From contig FR879607.1 of assembly GCA_000434475.1 (NCBI GenBank), positions 1-24,263 of the forward strand: DNA of 24,263 nt, in the 5' to 3' direction. This document shows, in pieces, positions 14,972 to 22,460 of the stretch (its first letter is position 1; every line of letters begins with the position of its first letter). A program made the position numbers and the translations under genes. Origin of the DNA: Dialister sp. CAG:486 (GTDB taxonomy: Bacteria; Bacillota; Negativicutes; Veillonellales; Dialisteraceae). The notes beneath the pieces are model-generated. The model was not told the DNA's origin, searched no databases, and saw nothing but the letters and a program-made list of their open reading frames with translations.

Positions 14972-16215
14972 CTGCCGGCTGCACTTTCCGCTGCCAGATG
15001 TCCGGTCGAGAAGGCCGCCTGCAGATTGTAGCCGCCGGTGAAGGCGTGGATGTCAAGGACTTCTCCTGCGAAGTAGAGCCCTGCCACTTTCTTTGATTCC
15101 ATGGTGGACGGATTCACTTCTTTAACGGAAATGCCGCCGGCTGTCACGATGGCTTCCTCAATGGGACGAGTGCCTGTGATGGTGAGCTTCATGGACTTCA
15201 TCGTCTGCACGAGGGACGCGCGCTGGGCTTTCTTGAGCTCGCTGACAGGAAGGTCCCGAGGGATACCTGCCAGTGAGAGCACGACGTCGATCATGCGATG
15301 CGGGAGAAGCTCGACAAGCGCGCCGGCCATCTGCTTCAGGTGATGCTTTTCCAGATCTCTCAGGACACGCTTATCGAGAATTTCCTGCGTGAGCGCAGGC
15401 TTGAGATCGAGCGTCGCTTCCACGGGATGTCCCTGTGAGAGCCAGAGGGAGGCTTTATCCGAGAGGGAGAGCACAATGGGACCGGTGATCCCGAAATGGG
15501 TGAAGAGCATCTCTCCGAATTCCTCTGCCTTTCTGCGCCCGCCGGCGGAAAGAGACAGTGTGACATTCTTGAGTGAGAGCCCCTGCAGGTCTTTCGGCCA
15601 GCTTTCCTTCGTGACGAGAGGGATGAGGGCAGGACGGATGGTCGTGACCTTGTGCCCGATCTCCCCGGCCATCCGATACCCGTCTCCCGTCGATCCCGTA
15701 CGCGGGTACGAAGCGCCGCCGGTCGTCAGAATCACTGCATCGGCATCATAGCGTCCCTTCTTCGTGACAACGCCCTTCGCTCTGCCGTCTATGACGACGA
15801 TATGAGACACCGGCTCCTCCAAGTGAAGCTCGACCTTCTTTTCTTTGAGAAGGCGCATGAAAAGGTGGCGCACCTCCTGTGCATCATCGCTGGCAGGGAA
15901 GACACGTCCGCCGCGCTCGACCTTGGTCACAAGACCGTAGCCATGGAGCAGATCCAGCAGGTCTGTATTCGAGAAGGCTTCGTAGGCACTGTAGAGAAAT
16001 TTTCCATTGCCCGGTGTCTTCCCGATAAAATCCATGATGGGCGCGCTGTTTGTCAGATTGCAGCGGCCTTTTCCGGTGATGCCCATCTTCAGGCCGACCT
16101 TCGGCATTTTTTCAAAGAGCATGACCTTGGCTCCCCGGTCCGCTGCCGTGACAGCGGCCAGAAGCCCCGCCACGCCGGCTCCGATGATGGCGATCTTTTT
16201 ATTTGTGGAGCTCAT
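14965..16215 (-). CDS. NAD(P)/FAD-dependent oxidoreductase, HI0933/BaiN-like
   Basis: Flavoprotein of the HI0933 (YhiN/BaiN-like) family; the physiological substrate is not established. About 416 residues from ATG 16215, which follows AGGAGGTC at 10 bases. The longer in-frame start at 16275 is inside rluB and has no ribosome binding site. Features: FAD-binding IIGAGVAGLLAA near the N-terminus, FEKMPKVGLKMGITGKGRCNLTN, LTTGGASYPRTGSTGDGY in the middle, and near the end GGISVKEVNPSTMESK and LYFAGEVLDIHAFTGGYNLQ. The start overlaps the 3' end of rluB by 17 bp, suggesting coupling. The last residue and stop come from a heptamer unit. Confidence 0.92.
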   Translation of the reverse strand: MSSTNKKIAIIGAGVAGLLAAVTAADRGAKVMLFEKMPKVGLKMGITGKGRCNLTNSAPIMDFIGKTPGNGKFLYSAYEAFSNTDLLDLLHGYGLVTKVERGGRVFPASDDAQEVRHLFMRLLKEKKVELHLEEPVSHIVVIDGRAKGVVTKKGRYDADAVILTTGGASYPRTGSTGDGYRMAGEIGHKVTTIRPALIPLVTKESWPKDLQGLSLKNVTLSLSAGGRRKAEEFGEMLFTHFGITGPIVLSLSDKASLWLSQGHPVEATLDLKPALTQEILDKRVLRDLEKHHLKQMAGALVELLPHRMIDVVLSLAGIPRDLPVSELKKAQRASLVQTMKSMKLTITGTRPIEEAIVTAGGISVKEVNPSTMESKKVAGLYFAGEVLDIHAFTGGYNLQAAFSTGHLAAESAAGSD

Positions 16216-16921
16216 ACAGTTTCTTGACCTCCTCCAAGGACAGGCGGCGGTATTCCCCGCGGGAGACGCCGGCAAGCGTCAGGAAGCTGTACTGCACGCG
16301 CTTCAGTCCGAATACAGGATAGTGGAACGCCGCCATCATTTTACGGATCTCACGGTTCTTCCCTTCGTGGAGCGTCATGCGTACCTTTGTCTTATTCTTC
16401 TCCTTGTCATAGCCCAGAACTTCGATCTCACACGGTGCAGTCACTCCGCTGTCGATGCGCACGCCCTTCGACATTTTATCTGCCAGCTTCAGTGAATATT
16501 TCCCACGGACTGTGACTTCATATACCTTTTTGACCTCATGCTTCGGATGCGTCAGGATGTTGTCAAGCTCGCCGTCATTCGTCATGAGGAGTAGTCCTTC
16601 GGAGTGATAGTCAAGACGTCCGACAGGGAAAATACGCTCACGGATATTTCTGAAATAGTCCATGACCGTGCGCCGCCCCTGCGGGTCGGTGACAGACGTG
16701 ATGACATTATCCGGCTTGTAGAAGAGGAAATAGCGTTTCCGCTCAGGGCGGATGCGTTCTCCGGCGACCTCTATGCGATCGGAAACGGGATCAGCTTCGC
16801 TCCCCAGCTCGCGGATGACCTTGCCATTCACACGGACCTGTCCCGCTGCGATCAATTCTTCAGCCTTGCGGCGGGAGCAGATGCCCGCATGGCTCAATAC
16901 CTTCTGTAAACGTTCTTTCAA
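16199..16921 (-). CDS. rluB: rRNA pseudouridine synthase, RluB family
   Basis: Makes pseudouridine in 23S rRNA. The 240-residue protein has an N-terminal S4 RNA-binding domain (RLQKVLSHAGICSRRKAEELI, positions 4-24) and the RsuA/RluB catalytic signature PVGRLDYHSEGLLLMTNDG with the catalytic Asp, then EGKNREIRKM. The start is TTG at 16921 with AAGGAG seven bases upstream. It overlaps the scpB stop by four bases (TTGA). The order scpA-scpB-rluB is widely conserved in Firmicutes. Confidence 0.94.
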   Translation of the reverse strand: MKERLQKVLSHAGICSRRKAEELIAAGQVRVNGKVIRELGSEADPVSDRIEVAGERIRPERKRYFLFYKPDNVITSVTDPQGRRTVMDYFRNIRERIFPVGRLDYHSEGLLLMTNDGELDNILTHPKHEVKKVYEVTVRGKYSLKLADKMSKGVRIDSGVTAPCEIEVLGYDKEKNKTKVRMTLHEGKNREIRKMMAAFHYPVFGLKRVQYSFLTLAGVSRGEYRRLSLEEVKKLYELHK

Positions 16922-17454
16922 AATAGTTCTCCTTCTTCCAGTCCTTCTCGCCAGCGCATCTGAAGCTCATTCACATCTGAAAGCCCGGTGCAGGCGAGGA
17001 AACGCTTCGTCGTACCATAAAGGATCGGCCGTCCGGGTATATCCAGACGTCCTCTTTCTTCGATGAGGCCCTTCTCCATGAGGAGCCCCAGCACACGGCC
17101 TGCCGTCACGCCGCGGATCTTCTCGATCTCGACTCGCGTCACAGGCTCTTTGCAGGCCACCACAGCCAGCGTCTCCAGCGCCGCAGCCGAGAGCGGCGTC
17201 TGTTTTCCCAGAAGGGAGGAGAGCCAGGTGTCATATTTCTTTTTCGTCGCCAGCATGTACCCTGCGCCCGTGTGATGGAGCGTCAAACCGGAGTCTGGCT
17301 TTTCATATTTTTCAGACAGCAGCGTGAGTGCTTTCTCGATCATCTGAGAGTCTTCGCCCACGGCCTTTGCCATGTCGGTCAGAGAGACAGGGCTCCCCTT
17401 CGCAAAAAGAAAGGCTTCGATAAGTGCTGAGAGCTGTATAAGAGTGTTTGTCAT
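16918..17454 (-). CDS. scpB: segregation and condensation protein B
   Basis: Subunit of the SMC-ScpAB condensin that organises and segregates the chromosome. The 178-residue, winged-helix protein has IEAFLFAKGSPVSLTDMAKA at the start and the conserved LSAAALETLAVVACKEPVTRVEIEKIRG and GRPILYGTTKRFL segments. ATG 17454 follows AAAGGA at five bases. Its stop overlaps the rluB TTG start. A 257-bp repeat block separates it from scpA, unusual because scpA and scpB are normally adjacent. Confidence 0.95.
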   Translation of the reverse strand: MTNTLIQLSALIEAFLFAKGSPVSLTDMAKAVGEDSQMIEKALTLLSEKYEKPDSGLTLHHTGAGYMLATKKKYDTWLSSLLGKQTPLSAAALETLAVVACKEPVTRVEIEKIRGVTAGRVLGLLMEKGLIEERGRLDIPGRPILYGTTKRFLACTGLSDVNELQMRWREGLEEGELF

Positions 17455-17483
17455 AAATGTCCTTTGTTGCGTTATGGGTTTAA

Positions 17484-17714
17484 GGGTTCAGGGTACAGGG
17501 TTCGGGGTTCAGGATTAGCCCGTGGGGCGGCTCCGTCCACTGATTTTGAATAAAAGCTCTGCTTGAATTAGGAATTAGGAATGAAGGTGGCGGCTTCGCC
17601 ACAAATATATATTTTGCAGCGAAGCTGCCACCACAACCCTGAACCCATCAACCTGAACCGTGAACCCCATCTCTGCTTTCAAACTTCAGGGTTAGCCCGA
17701 CAACTTGAACCTTA
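17484..17714. repeat. mosaic block between scpA and scpB
   Basis: Order on the plus strand: GGGTTCA/GGGTTCG heptamers (17484-17518); module A body (GTGGGGCGGCTCCGTCC to AAAGCTCTGCTT); GAATTAG heptamers (17565-17585); module B (GGTGGCGGCTTCGCC to AGCGAAGCTGCC); AACCCTG-type heptamers (17635-17669); and a last short array (17701-17721) that contains the scpA TAA stop at 17712-17714. Confidence 0.88.
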
Positions 17715-18407
17715 ACCCCTCACGATTTCTAGTCCCCCTGCTCCTTCGATCACTCTCGCCTCGCCAAGGCGAATCAGTTCAAGGAGTGCCACGAGTGTGA
17801 CGGCGAGGCGGAGGCGTGTCTTCAGCCGCCGGAAATACTGCGTGAAGTTCACACGATGAAGACAAGAGAGCGTCTCTTTCAGCGTCTCCATCTCCTGCTC
17901 CATCGACACCTCTTCGGGAGCAAGGATCTCTTCCTTCTCTTCATGGAGAGAGTCATAGAGCGAGAGAAAGGCCGCGCGCAGCTTCAGGAGGGAGATCCGC
18001 CCCTGATACAGCCCGCCCTTCACAGCCTCGGGCTCTTTCTTCCAGTACGGCCTTTCGGCATCAATGAGCTCCTCGATGCGTCCCTTGATCTCCTTCATCC
18101 GCTTGAATTCTTCGAGTGACCTCGCGAGCTCGGCTCTTGGGTCTTCGGTCTCATCGGCCGCCTCCTGTCGACGCTTCGGGAGCAGCATCCGCGACTTGAT
18201 GAAGATGAGTGTCGAAGCCATGGCGAAGAAGCTGCTTGCCAACTCCAGATCGAACGCCTGCGCTCTCCTAAGGTAAGCGAGATACTGCTCGGTGATCTCA
18301 TGGATCGGTATGTCGTGAATATCGATCCGATTCTTCGTCACAAGGTGCAGCAAAAGATCCAGCGGCCCTTCGAAGACAGGGAGATTCACCTGATATTCTT
18401 TTTCGAT
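17712..18407 (-). CDS. scpA: segregation and condensation protein A, probably starting at AUC
   Basis: Kleisin subunit of SMC-ScpAB. Family hallmarks: VNLPVFEGPLDLLLHLV, DIHDIPIHEITEQYL, FFAMASTLIFIKSRMLLPKR. The C-terminal winged helix ends TLVALLELIRLGEARV. The only standard start in frame is GTG 18389 at the Val of YQVNLP, which has no ribosome binding site. Six codons upstream an ATC (18407) lies 8 bases after a perfect AAGGAGG (complement of 18416-18422). Starting there gives (M)EKEYQVNLP, like family N-termini; an in-frame TGA lies further upstream. I therefore prefer AUC (231 residues). If AUC is not used, the gene is 17712-18389. An ATG-to-ATC sequencing error is also possible. The RG ending is encoded by a heptamer array. 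Confidence 0.85.
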   Translation of the reverse strand: MEKEYQVNLPVFEGPLDLLLHLVTKNRIDIHDIPIHEITEQYLAYLRRAQAFDLELASSFFAMASTLIFIKSRMLLPKRRQEAADETEDPRAELARSLEEFKRMKEIKGRIEELIDAERPYWKKEPEAVKGGLYQGRISLLKLRAAFLSLYDSLHEEKEEILAPEEVSMEQEMETLKETLSCLHRVNFTQYFRRLKTRLRLAVTLVALLELIRLGEARVIEGAGGLEIVRG

Positions 18408-18452
18408 TGCTCCCGCCTCCTTGCGCGCACGACCCCATCATGAATGTACTCT

Positions 18453-18458
18453 ATTATA
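18453..18458 (-). promoter_or_regulatory. -10 box of the scpA operon promoter
   Basis: Perfect TATAAT on the minus strand in an AT-rich stretch, about 45 bp upstream of the probable scpA start. No convincing -35 is seen at 16-18 bp. Confidence 0.5.
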
Positions 18459-18491
18459 TTATCATAAATCGAATCATTTGTTGATAGGATT

Positions 18492-18890
18492 ATAGGTTCA
18501 GGGGGTAGCCCGTGGGCGTGCTGTTCCTTGATCGGGGATGAACGCTCTGCTCGAATTAGGAATTAGGAATTAGGAATGAAGGTGGCGGCTTCGCCGCGAA
18601 TATAATATGGGGCGATGCCCGAAGGTCTTGAGGACAACAGGTTTCCCGTTTAGGGTTTACAAACATAATCCGCCTGATCGCGAACGAAAAAGATTTCTCG
18701 ACTTCGCTCGAAATGACGACGGCGCGAAGCGCTATCAAAATTCTGCGGCGCTTTTGATTTTTATGCGCCGCACCACCACGCCTCACTCCTCACTCCAACT
18801 AGAGAGCCGAGCTTTCATTCATAATCAGTGGACGGAGCCGTCCCGGGGCTAACCCTGAACCCATCAACCTGAACCCTGAACCCCCAACTT
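18492..18890. repeat. mosaic block between scpA and the decarboxylase
   Basis: Fills most of the 516-bp gap between the divergent genes. It contains module A (from GGTTCAGGGGGTAGCCCGTG), three GAATTAG units plus one GAATGAA (18553-18580), module B (to about 18624, GGGGCGATGCCCGAA), an inverted module C (18665-18776), an inverted module A (about 18795-18848) and a six-unit array of TGAACCC/CTAACCC (18849-18890). The array touches the decarboxylase promoter. No gene is seen. Confidence 0.87.
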
Positions 18891-18891
18891 A

Positions 18892-18900
18892 TGTTACAAT
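18892..18900 (+). promoter_or_regulatory. extended -10 promoter of the decarboxylase
   Basis: TGTTACAAT, an extended -10 (TGn plus TACAAT), 24 bp before the ATG. The -35 region would fall inside the adjacent TGAACCC heptamer array and has no consensus hexamer. Confidence 0.6.
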
Positions 18901-18923
18901 ACCTCTAAAAGGAGCTGATACCC

Positions 18924-20729
18924 ATGAACGATCCCCACCACCTTCCCCCCTTCACGAAAGCGCTTTTGGACTTTGCAAAAGAAGCGCGCGATGATTTCTG
19001 CACGCCGGGACACCACAGCGGCGCACTGTTTGAAGAAATCCCTGAAGGACGCGCCTTTGTCTCCGCGCTCGGTGAAGGCGCTTTTACAGCGGACATCTCG
19101 GACTCTTCTTCCGTCATCGGGGATCCGTCCTCTCATGAAGGCGTCTCCGGAGAGGCAGAAGCGCTCGCCGCGAGCGTGTATGGGAGCGATCGCTGTTTCT
19201 TCGTCTTGGGCGGCACCTCCGCCTCGAACCGCATCGCGATCAGCGCGCTTGTCTCAGAGGGCGACCTCATTCTTTTCGACAGGAATAACCACAAGTCTGC
19301 CTCGCAGGCCGCACTCGCCGCCGCAGGCGGACTTCCCGTCTATCTCGCCTCCGAGCGAAATGAAAGCGGCATCATCGGCGGACTGACGGAAGAAACGCTT
19401 GACCCCGTCCGCCTCCGCAAGAAAGCGGCCAGGCTCTCGCCCGCCGCGGGGAAAAAGCAGCGTCCCTACCGCCTTGCCTGCCTCCAGCTCTCCACCTATG
19501 ACGGCCTCTTTCTGAATGCCAGAGAGCTTCTTCGCCGCATCGGCTCACTCTGCGACTACATCCTCTTCGACGGTGCATGGGCCGGCTACGAAAATTTCCT
19601 CCCACTCCTTCAGGATTCTGCCGTCCTCACCTTCCCCCTGACGAAAAACGATCCCGGCATCCTTGTGACGCAGTCCGTCCACAAGCAGCTTGCCGGATTC
19701 TCCATGACGAGCCAGCTTCACAAGAAGGATAGCCACCTGCGAGGGATGGCGCGCTATCTCGAGGATGATGTCCTGCAGGCTGCCTTTCTCATGCATATAT
19801 CGACCTCCCCTTACTATCCGCTCCTTGCCGGGCTGGAAATGAATGCGTACCTGCACCAGAAGAGAGGGAAGGAGCTCTGGCAAGAAGCCGCGATCACAGC
19901 GACAGAACTGAAGAGATCCATCCTCAAGCGTTGCCGCTTCCTTCGGCCATTCACCGCTCCCACGGTGCGCGCCGCTTCCTGGGAAGCCCATCCGGCAGAA
20001 GAGATCCTCTCAGATCCCGCCTTCTTTGCGATTTCCCCCAAAGACACCTGGCACGGCTTCTCTCATATCGCAGAAAGCCTCTACCTCACCGATCCCTGCA
20101 AGGTACTCCTTGTGACAGACCCCCTCCCCGCGCCGCTTCTTTCCCATTTTCTCGAAAGCCGCCATGTGACAGTGGAAAAATCTGATTTCCACACCCTCCT
20201 CTTCCTCATCGAGCCGGGTGATACGAAGGAAAAGCAGGAACACCTCCTCTCCCTTCTTCAGGAATGCGAAGCGGCCTATGAGGCAAATACACCGATGTCC
20301 GTCTTTGCGCCGCACCTCACCTGCCGGAAAGGAGAAGGGCTGAAAGACTTCTCCCTGCGCTATCAGGACTTCCTTTGCCGGGAAGAAGCCGCCCGCCTTA
20401 CGCAGGCGCTCTTCGATGAAGATCATTTCCCCAAAGCCATGATCACCGGGAAAAAAGCCCATCAGGCCTTCCTCAAAGGAGCACGCGAGCGCGTCCCGCT
20501 TCCGAAAGCCAAAGGACGCGTATCTTTGGAAATGATCCTCCCCTATCCCCCCGGTATCACCGTCTTAGAGCCCGGCGAGGTCTGGACGGACGAGGTGCTT
20601 TCCTATTTCCTCTTCCTGCAGAAATACAAGAGCGCCTTCCCAGACTTTTCCCCTGAGATCCTCGGCGTGCACGGGAAAGAAACGGAGCCATATGTATGGG
20701 TGCTTAAAAACCAGAAAGAGGGGAGCTAA
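18924..20729 (+). CDS. Orn/Lys/Arg decarboxylase (fold-I, PLP-dependent)
   Basis: Decarboxylates ornithine, lysine or arginine to a polyamine or diamine; the substrate cannot be told from sequence. The 601-residue protein has the family's TPGHHSG (27-33), ADISDSSSVIGDPSSHEG (56-73), RNNHKS (120-125), the PLP-ring Asp in LFDGAWAGYE (D216) and the Schiff-base lysine in QSVHKQLAGFS (K254). The C-terminal domain has GRVSLEMILPYPPGITVLEPGE. It lacks the N-terminal CheY-like wing of the large inducible decarboxylases. ATG 18924 follows AAAAGGAG by about nine bases. It is the only plus-strand gene, is convergent with thiC and divergent from scpA, and is flanked by repeats. Its stop codon lies in a sequence matching the end of the MITE-like element. 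Confidence 0.9.
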   Translation: MNDPHHLPPFTKALLDFAKEARDDFCTPGHHSGALFEEIPEGRAFVSALGEGAFTADISDSSSVIGDPSSHEGVSGEAEALAASVYGSDRCFFVLGGTSASNRIAISALVSEGDLILFDRNNHKSASQAALAAAGGLPVYLASERNESGIIGGLTEETLDPVRLRKKAARLSPAAGKKQRPYRLACLQLSTYDGLFLNARELLRRIGSLCDYILFDGAWAGYENFLPLLQDSAVLTFPLTKNDPGILVTQSVHKQLAGFSMTSQLHKKDSHLRGMARYLEDDVLQAAFLMHISTSPYYPLLAGLEMNAYLHQKRGKELWQEAAITATELKRSILKRCRFLRPFTAPTVRAASWEAHPAEEILSDPAFFAISPKDTWHGFSHIAESLYLTDPCKVLLVTDPLPAPLLSHFLESRHVTVEKSDFHTLLFLIEPGDTKEKQEHLLSLLQECEAAYEANTPMSVFAPHLTCRKGEGLKDFSLRYQDFLCREEAARLTQALFDEDHFPKAMITGKKAHQAFLKGARERVPLPKAKGRVSLEMILPYPPGITVLEPGEVWTDEVLSYFLFLQKYKSAFPDFSPEILGVHGKETEPYVWVLKNQKEGS

Positions 20730-20746
20730 GGAAGCGCTGATTAAAT
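20727..20746 (+). repeat. solo end of the MITE-like element at the decarboxylase stop codon
   Basis: TAAGGAAGCGCTGATTAAAT differs from the left end of the 10634-10800 element (TAAGGAAACGCTGATTAAAT) at one base. Its first three bases are the decarboxylase stop codon. I see no matching second end before thiC. The rest of the gap (20747-20827) looks like decayed module B and heptamer sequence (CGAAGCTGTCCCC, CCCTGTTGAACC). Confidence 0.6.
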
Positions 20747-20827
20747 ACCCCTTTCAAGCATCACCCACATTTATGTTTGCAACGAAGCTGTCCCCTACCC
20801 TGTTGAACCTGCTGCCCCCCTTGCATC

Positions 20828-20861
20828 AAAAAAAGGCTGCGTCTTCCGGCGCAGCCTTTTT
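20828..20861. terminator. bidirectional terminator between the decarboxylase and thiC
   Basis: AAAAAAAGGCTGCG and CGCAGCCTTTTT form a 10-12 bp stem with an 8-nt loop, and there are T-runs on both strands. It serves the convergent genes and ends one base short of the thiC stop codon. Confidence 0.92.
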
Positions 20862-20862
20862 C

Positions 20863-22167
20863 TTAGTCCTTAAACGGATCCTCCTCCGCATTGCGGTTAT
20901 TCAAGATCTCATCAAGCGTCTTCATCGGACACATGGAGCCGCACATCGTACAGGTCGCTTCATCCTCCGGGATGCTGCTCTCTCTGTAGCGACGTGCCTT
21001 GCCCGGATCGATGGCGAGCGGGATCATGCGATGGAAGTCCACCTTGCGGCGTGCCCAGCTCATTTCTTCATCCCATTTTTCCGCGCCCTTCACGCCCTTG
21101 GCGAGATCCGCGGCATGGCAGGCGATCTTCGAAGCCACGATCCCTTCATGTACATCATTCAGATCCGGCAGACGCAGATGCTCCGCCGGAGTGACGTAGC
21201 AGAGGAAGTCTGCCCCGCATGCTGCCGACAGCGTCCCCCCGATCGCCGCGGTGATGTGATCATAGCCCGGTGCCACATCGGTAACGATCGGTCCCAAGAC
21301 ATAGAGAGGCGCCTGGTGAGTGAGCTTCTTTGCGATCTCCACATTCATGCGGATATCCGAGATCGGCATATGCCCCGGGCCTTCCACCATGACCTGCACC
21401 CCCGCTTTGCGCGCACGCACGACCAGCTCACCCAGATTGACCAGCTCCGAGATCTGCACGGCATCTGTCGAGTCATGCCCACAGCCGCTGCGGCATCCAT
21501 CTCCCAAAGACAGTGTGACATCATATTTCTTCAGAAGCAGCAGCAGACGGTCAAACTGTTCGTAGAAAGGATTCTCCTTCCCGTGCATGTACATCCACGC
21601 AAAGAGCACCGAGCCGCCGCGCGAGACCAGATTTGTGATGCGCTTATTTCTCATGATGTGCTTCGCCGTCTCACGGTTCAGCCCCGCATGGATCGTCATG
21701 AAATCCACGCCATCCTTCGCGTGACGTTCCACGACAGAGAAGAGATCATCTGCCGTCATATCCTTCAGCCCCTTGTGAAGGACGCCCTTCACATCATACA
21801 TCGGCACCGTACCGATGGACGCCGGACTGTTTTTCACCAGCCATTCACGGAACGGCGCCGTCTCCCCATAGCAGGACAGATCCATGATAGCCTCCGCCCC
21901 CATCTCCCAAGCGAGCTTCGCCTTCGCCTGCTCCGTGTCATAGTTACATACATCAGAAGAGATCCCCAGATTTACATTCATCTTCGTCCGAAGCCCCTTG
22001 CCGATCGCATACGGATGGAGCGATGTATGGTAAATATTCGCCGGAAGGACGATCGTCCCGTCCGCGATGCCGGAGCGGATGAATTCTGCGCTCACGCCCT
22101 CTTCGCGTGCGGCTGTTTCCATTTCCTTCGTGATGATGCCTTCTCTTGCTGCTTCAAGCTGCGTCAT
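20863..22167 (-). CDS. thiC: phosphomethylpyrimidine synthase ThiC
   Basis: Radical-SAM enzyme converting aminoimidazole ribotide to HMP phosphate, the pyrimidine part of thiamine. The 434-residue short form (no extra N-terminal domain) has VNLGISSDVCNYD, EGPGHMPISDIRMNV, PAEHLRLPDLNDVHEG and the C-terminal cluster motif CTMCGSMC. The cysteine spacing is CX2CX3C, one residue shorter than the CX2CX4C of E. coli-type ThiC. ATG 22167 follows GGAGG by six bases; a TTG at 22173 directly touches the ribosome binding site and is rejected. The gene is controlled by the TPP riboswitch and attenuator directly upstream. No other thi gene is in the window. Confidence 0.97.
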   Translation of the reverse strand: MTQLEAAREGIITKEMETAAREEGVSAEFIRSGIADGTIVLPANIYHTSLHPYAIGKGLRTKMNVNLGISSDVCNYDTEQAKAKLAWEMGAEAIMDLSCYGETAPFREWLVKNSPASIGTVPMYDVKGVLHKGLKDMTADDLFSVVERHAKDGVDFMTIHAGLNRETAKHIMRNKRITNLVSRGGSVLFAWMYMHGKENPFYEQFDRLLLLLKKYDVTLSLGDGCRSGCGHDSTDAVQISELVNLGELVVRARKAGVQVMVEGPGHMPISDIRMNVEIAKKLTHQAPLYVLGPIVTDVAPGYDHITAAIGGTLSAACGADFLCYVTPAEHLRLPDLNDVHEGIVASKIACHAADLAKGVKGAEKWDEEMSWARRKVDFHRMIPLAIDPGKARRYRESSIPEDEATCTMCGSMCPMKTLDEILNNRNAEEDPFKD

Positions 22168-22181
22168 AGTCAACCTCCAAT

Positions 22182-22204
22182 AAAAAAATCCGCCTCCGGC
22201 GGAT
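22182..22204 (-). terminator. attenuator terminator of the thiC riboswitch
   Basis: ATCCGCC, GGA loop, GGCGGAT followed by TTTTTT on the minus strand, directly before the thiC ribosome binding site. This is the expression platform: TPP binding should favour this terminator. Confidence 0.9.
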
Positions 22205-22221
22205 ACTCTGTCAAAATAGAG

Positions 22222-22309
22222 CCCGCTTCCTTACGCCGGTATGATCCGATTCAAGTTCAAAGGGTCAGCGCTTCGCGCCTCTCAGCCCCTTAGGGCTCCC
22301 CCAGCTGGT
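22222..22309 (-). ncRNA. TPP riboswitch (THI element)
   Basis: The minus strand carries the conserved THI-box parts in order: GGGGAGCCC, GGGGCTGAGAGG, GACCCTTTGAAC, TTGAATCGGATCATACC and GGCGTAAGGAA. It lies upstream of thiC with a terminator after it, so thiamine pyrophosphate should repress thiC by transcription termination. Confidence 0.96.
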
Positions 22310-22319
22310 TTCTATCTCT

Positions 22320-22325
22320 ATTATA
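22320..22325 (-). promoter_or_regulatory. -10 box upstream of the TPP riboswitch
   Basis: TATAAT on the minus strand, about 12 bp before the riboswitch begins. The nearby TTGACA is only 7 bp away and so is not a normally spaced -35. Confidence 0.55.
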
Positions 22326-22420
22326 CAGGATGTGTCAAAGTGATATGATTTCCCGCCGCCTGAAGTCCTTATACAGAAGAGATCCCATCCACGCATCACC
22401 GATCTCTTACAAGCATGCAA

Positions 22421-22446
22421 AAAAGCCGGGCTTTCACCCGGCTTTT
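22421..22446 (-). terminator. rho-independent terminator after fumC
   Basis: AAAAGCCGGG, a 6-nt loop, CCCGGCTTTT; on the minus strand this gives a 10-bp stem followed by TTTTTT. It lies 14 bp past the fumC stop codon. Confidence 0.95.
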
Positions 22447-22460
22447 CATTTTACAAACGA

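Noticed and set aside
20863..21000. ThiC cluster motif spaced CX2CX3C, read as a broken cysteine motif.
   Set aside because: The three cysteines are present and the rest of the protein is intact. Short ThiC forms from anaerobes probably have this spacing, so it is not evidence of loss of function.
20692..22293. 533-codon open frame on the plus strand opposite thiC.
   Set aside because: It runs through a terminator and the TPP riboswitch and is antisense to a clear ThiC.
22312..22340. TTGACA next to TATAAT upstream of thiC as a -35/-10 pair.
   Set aside because: The spacing is only 7 bp. I keep the TATAAT as a -10 and leave the -35 undefined.
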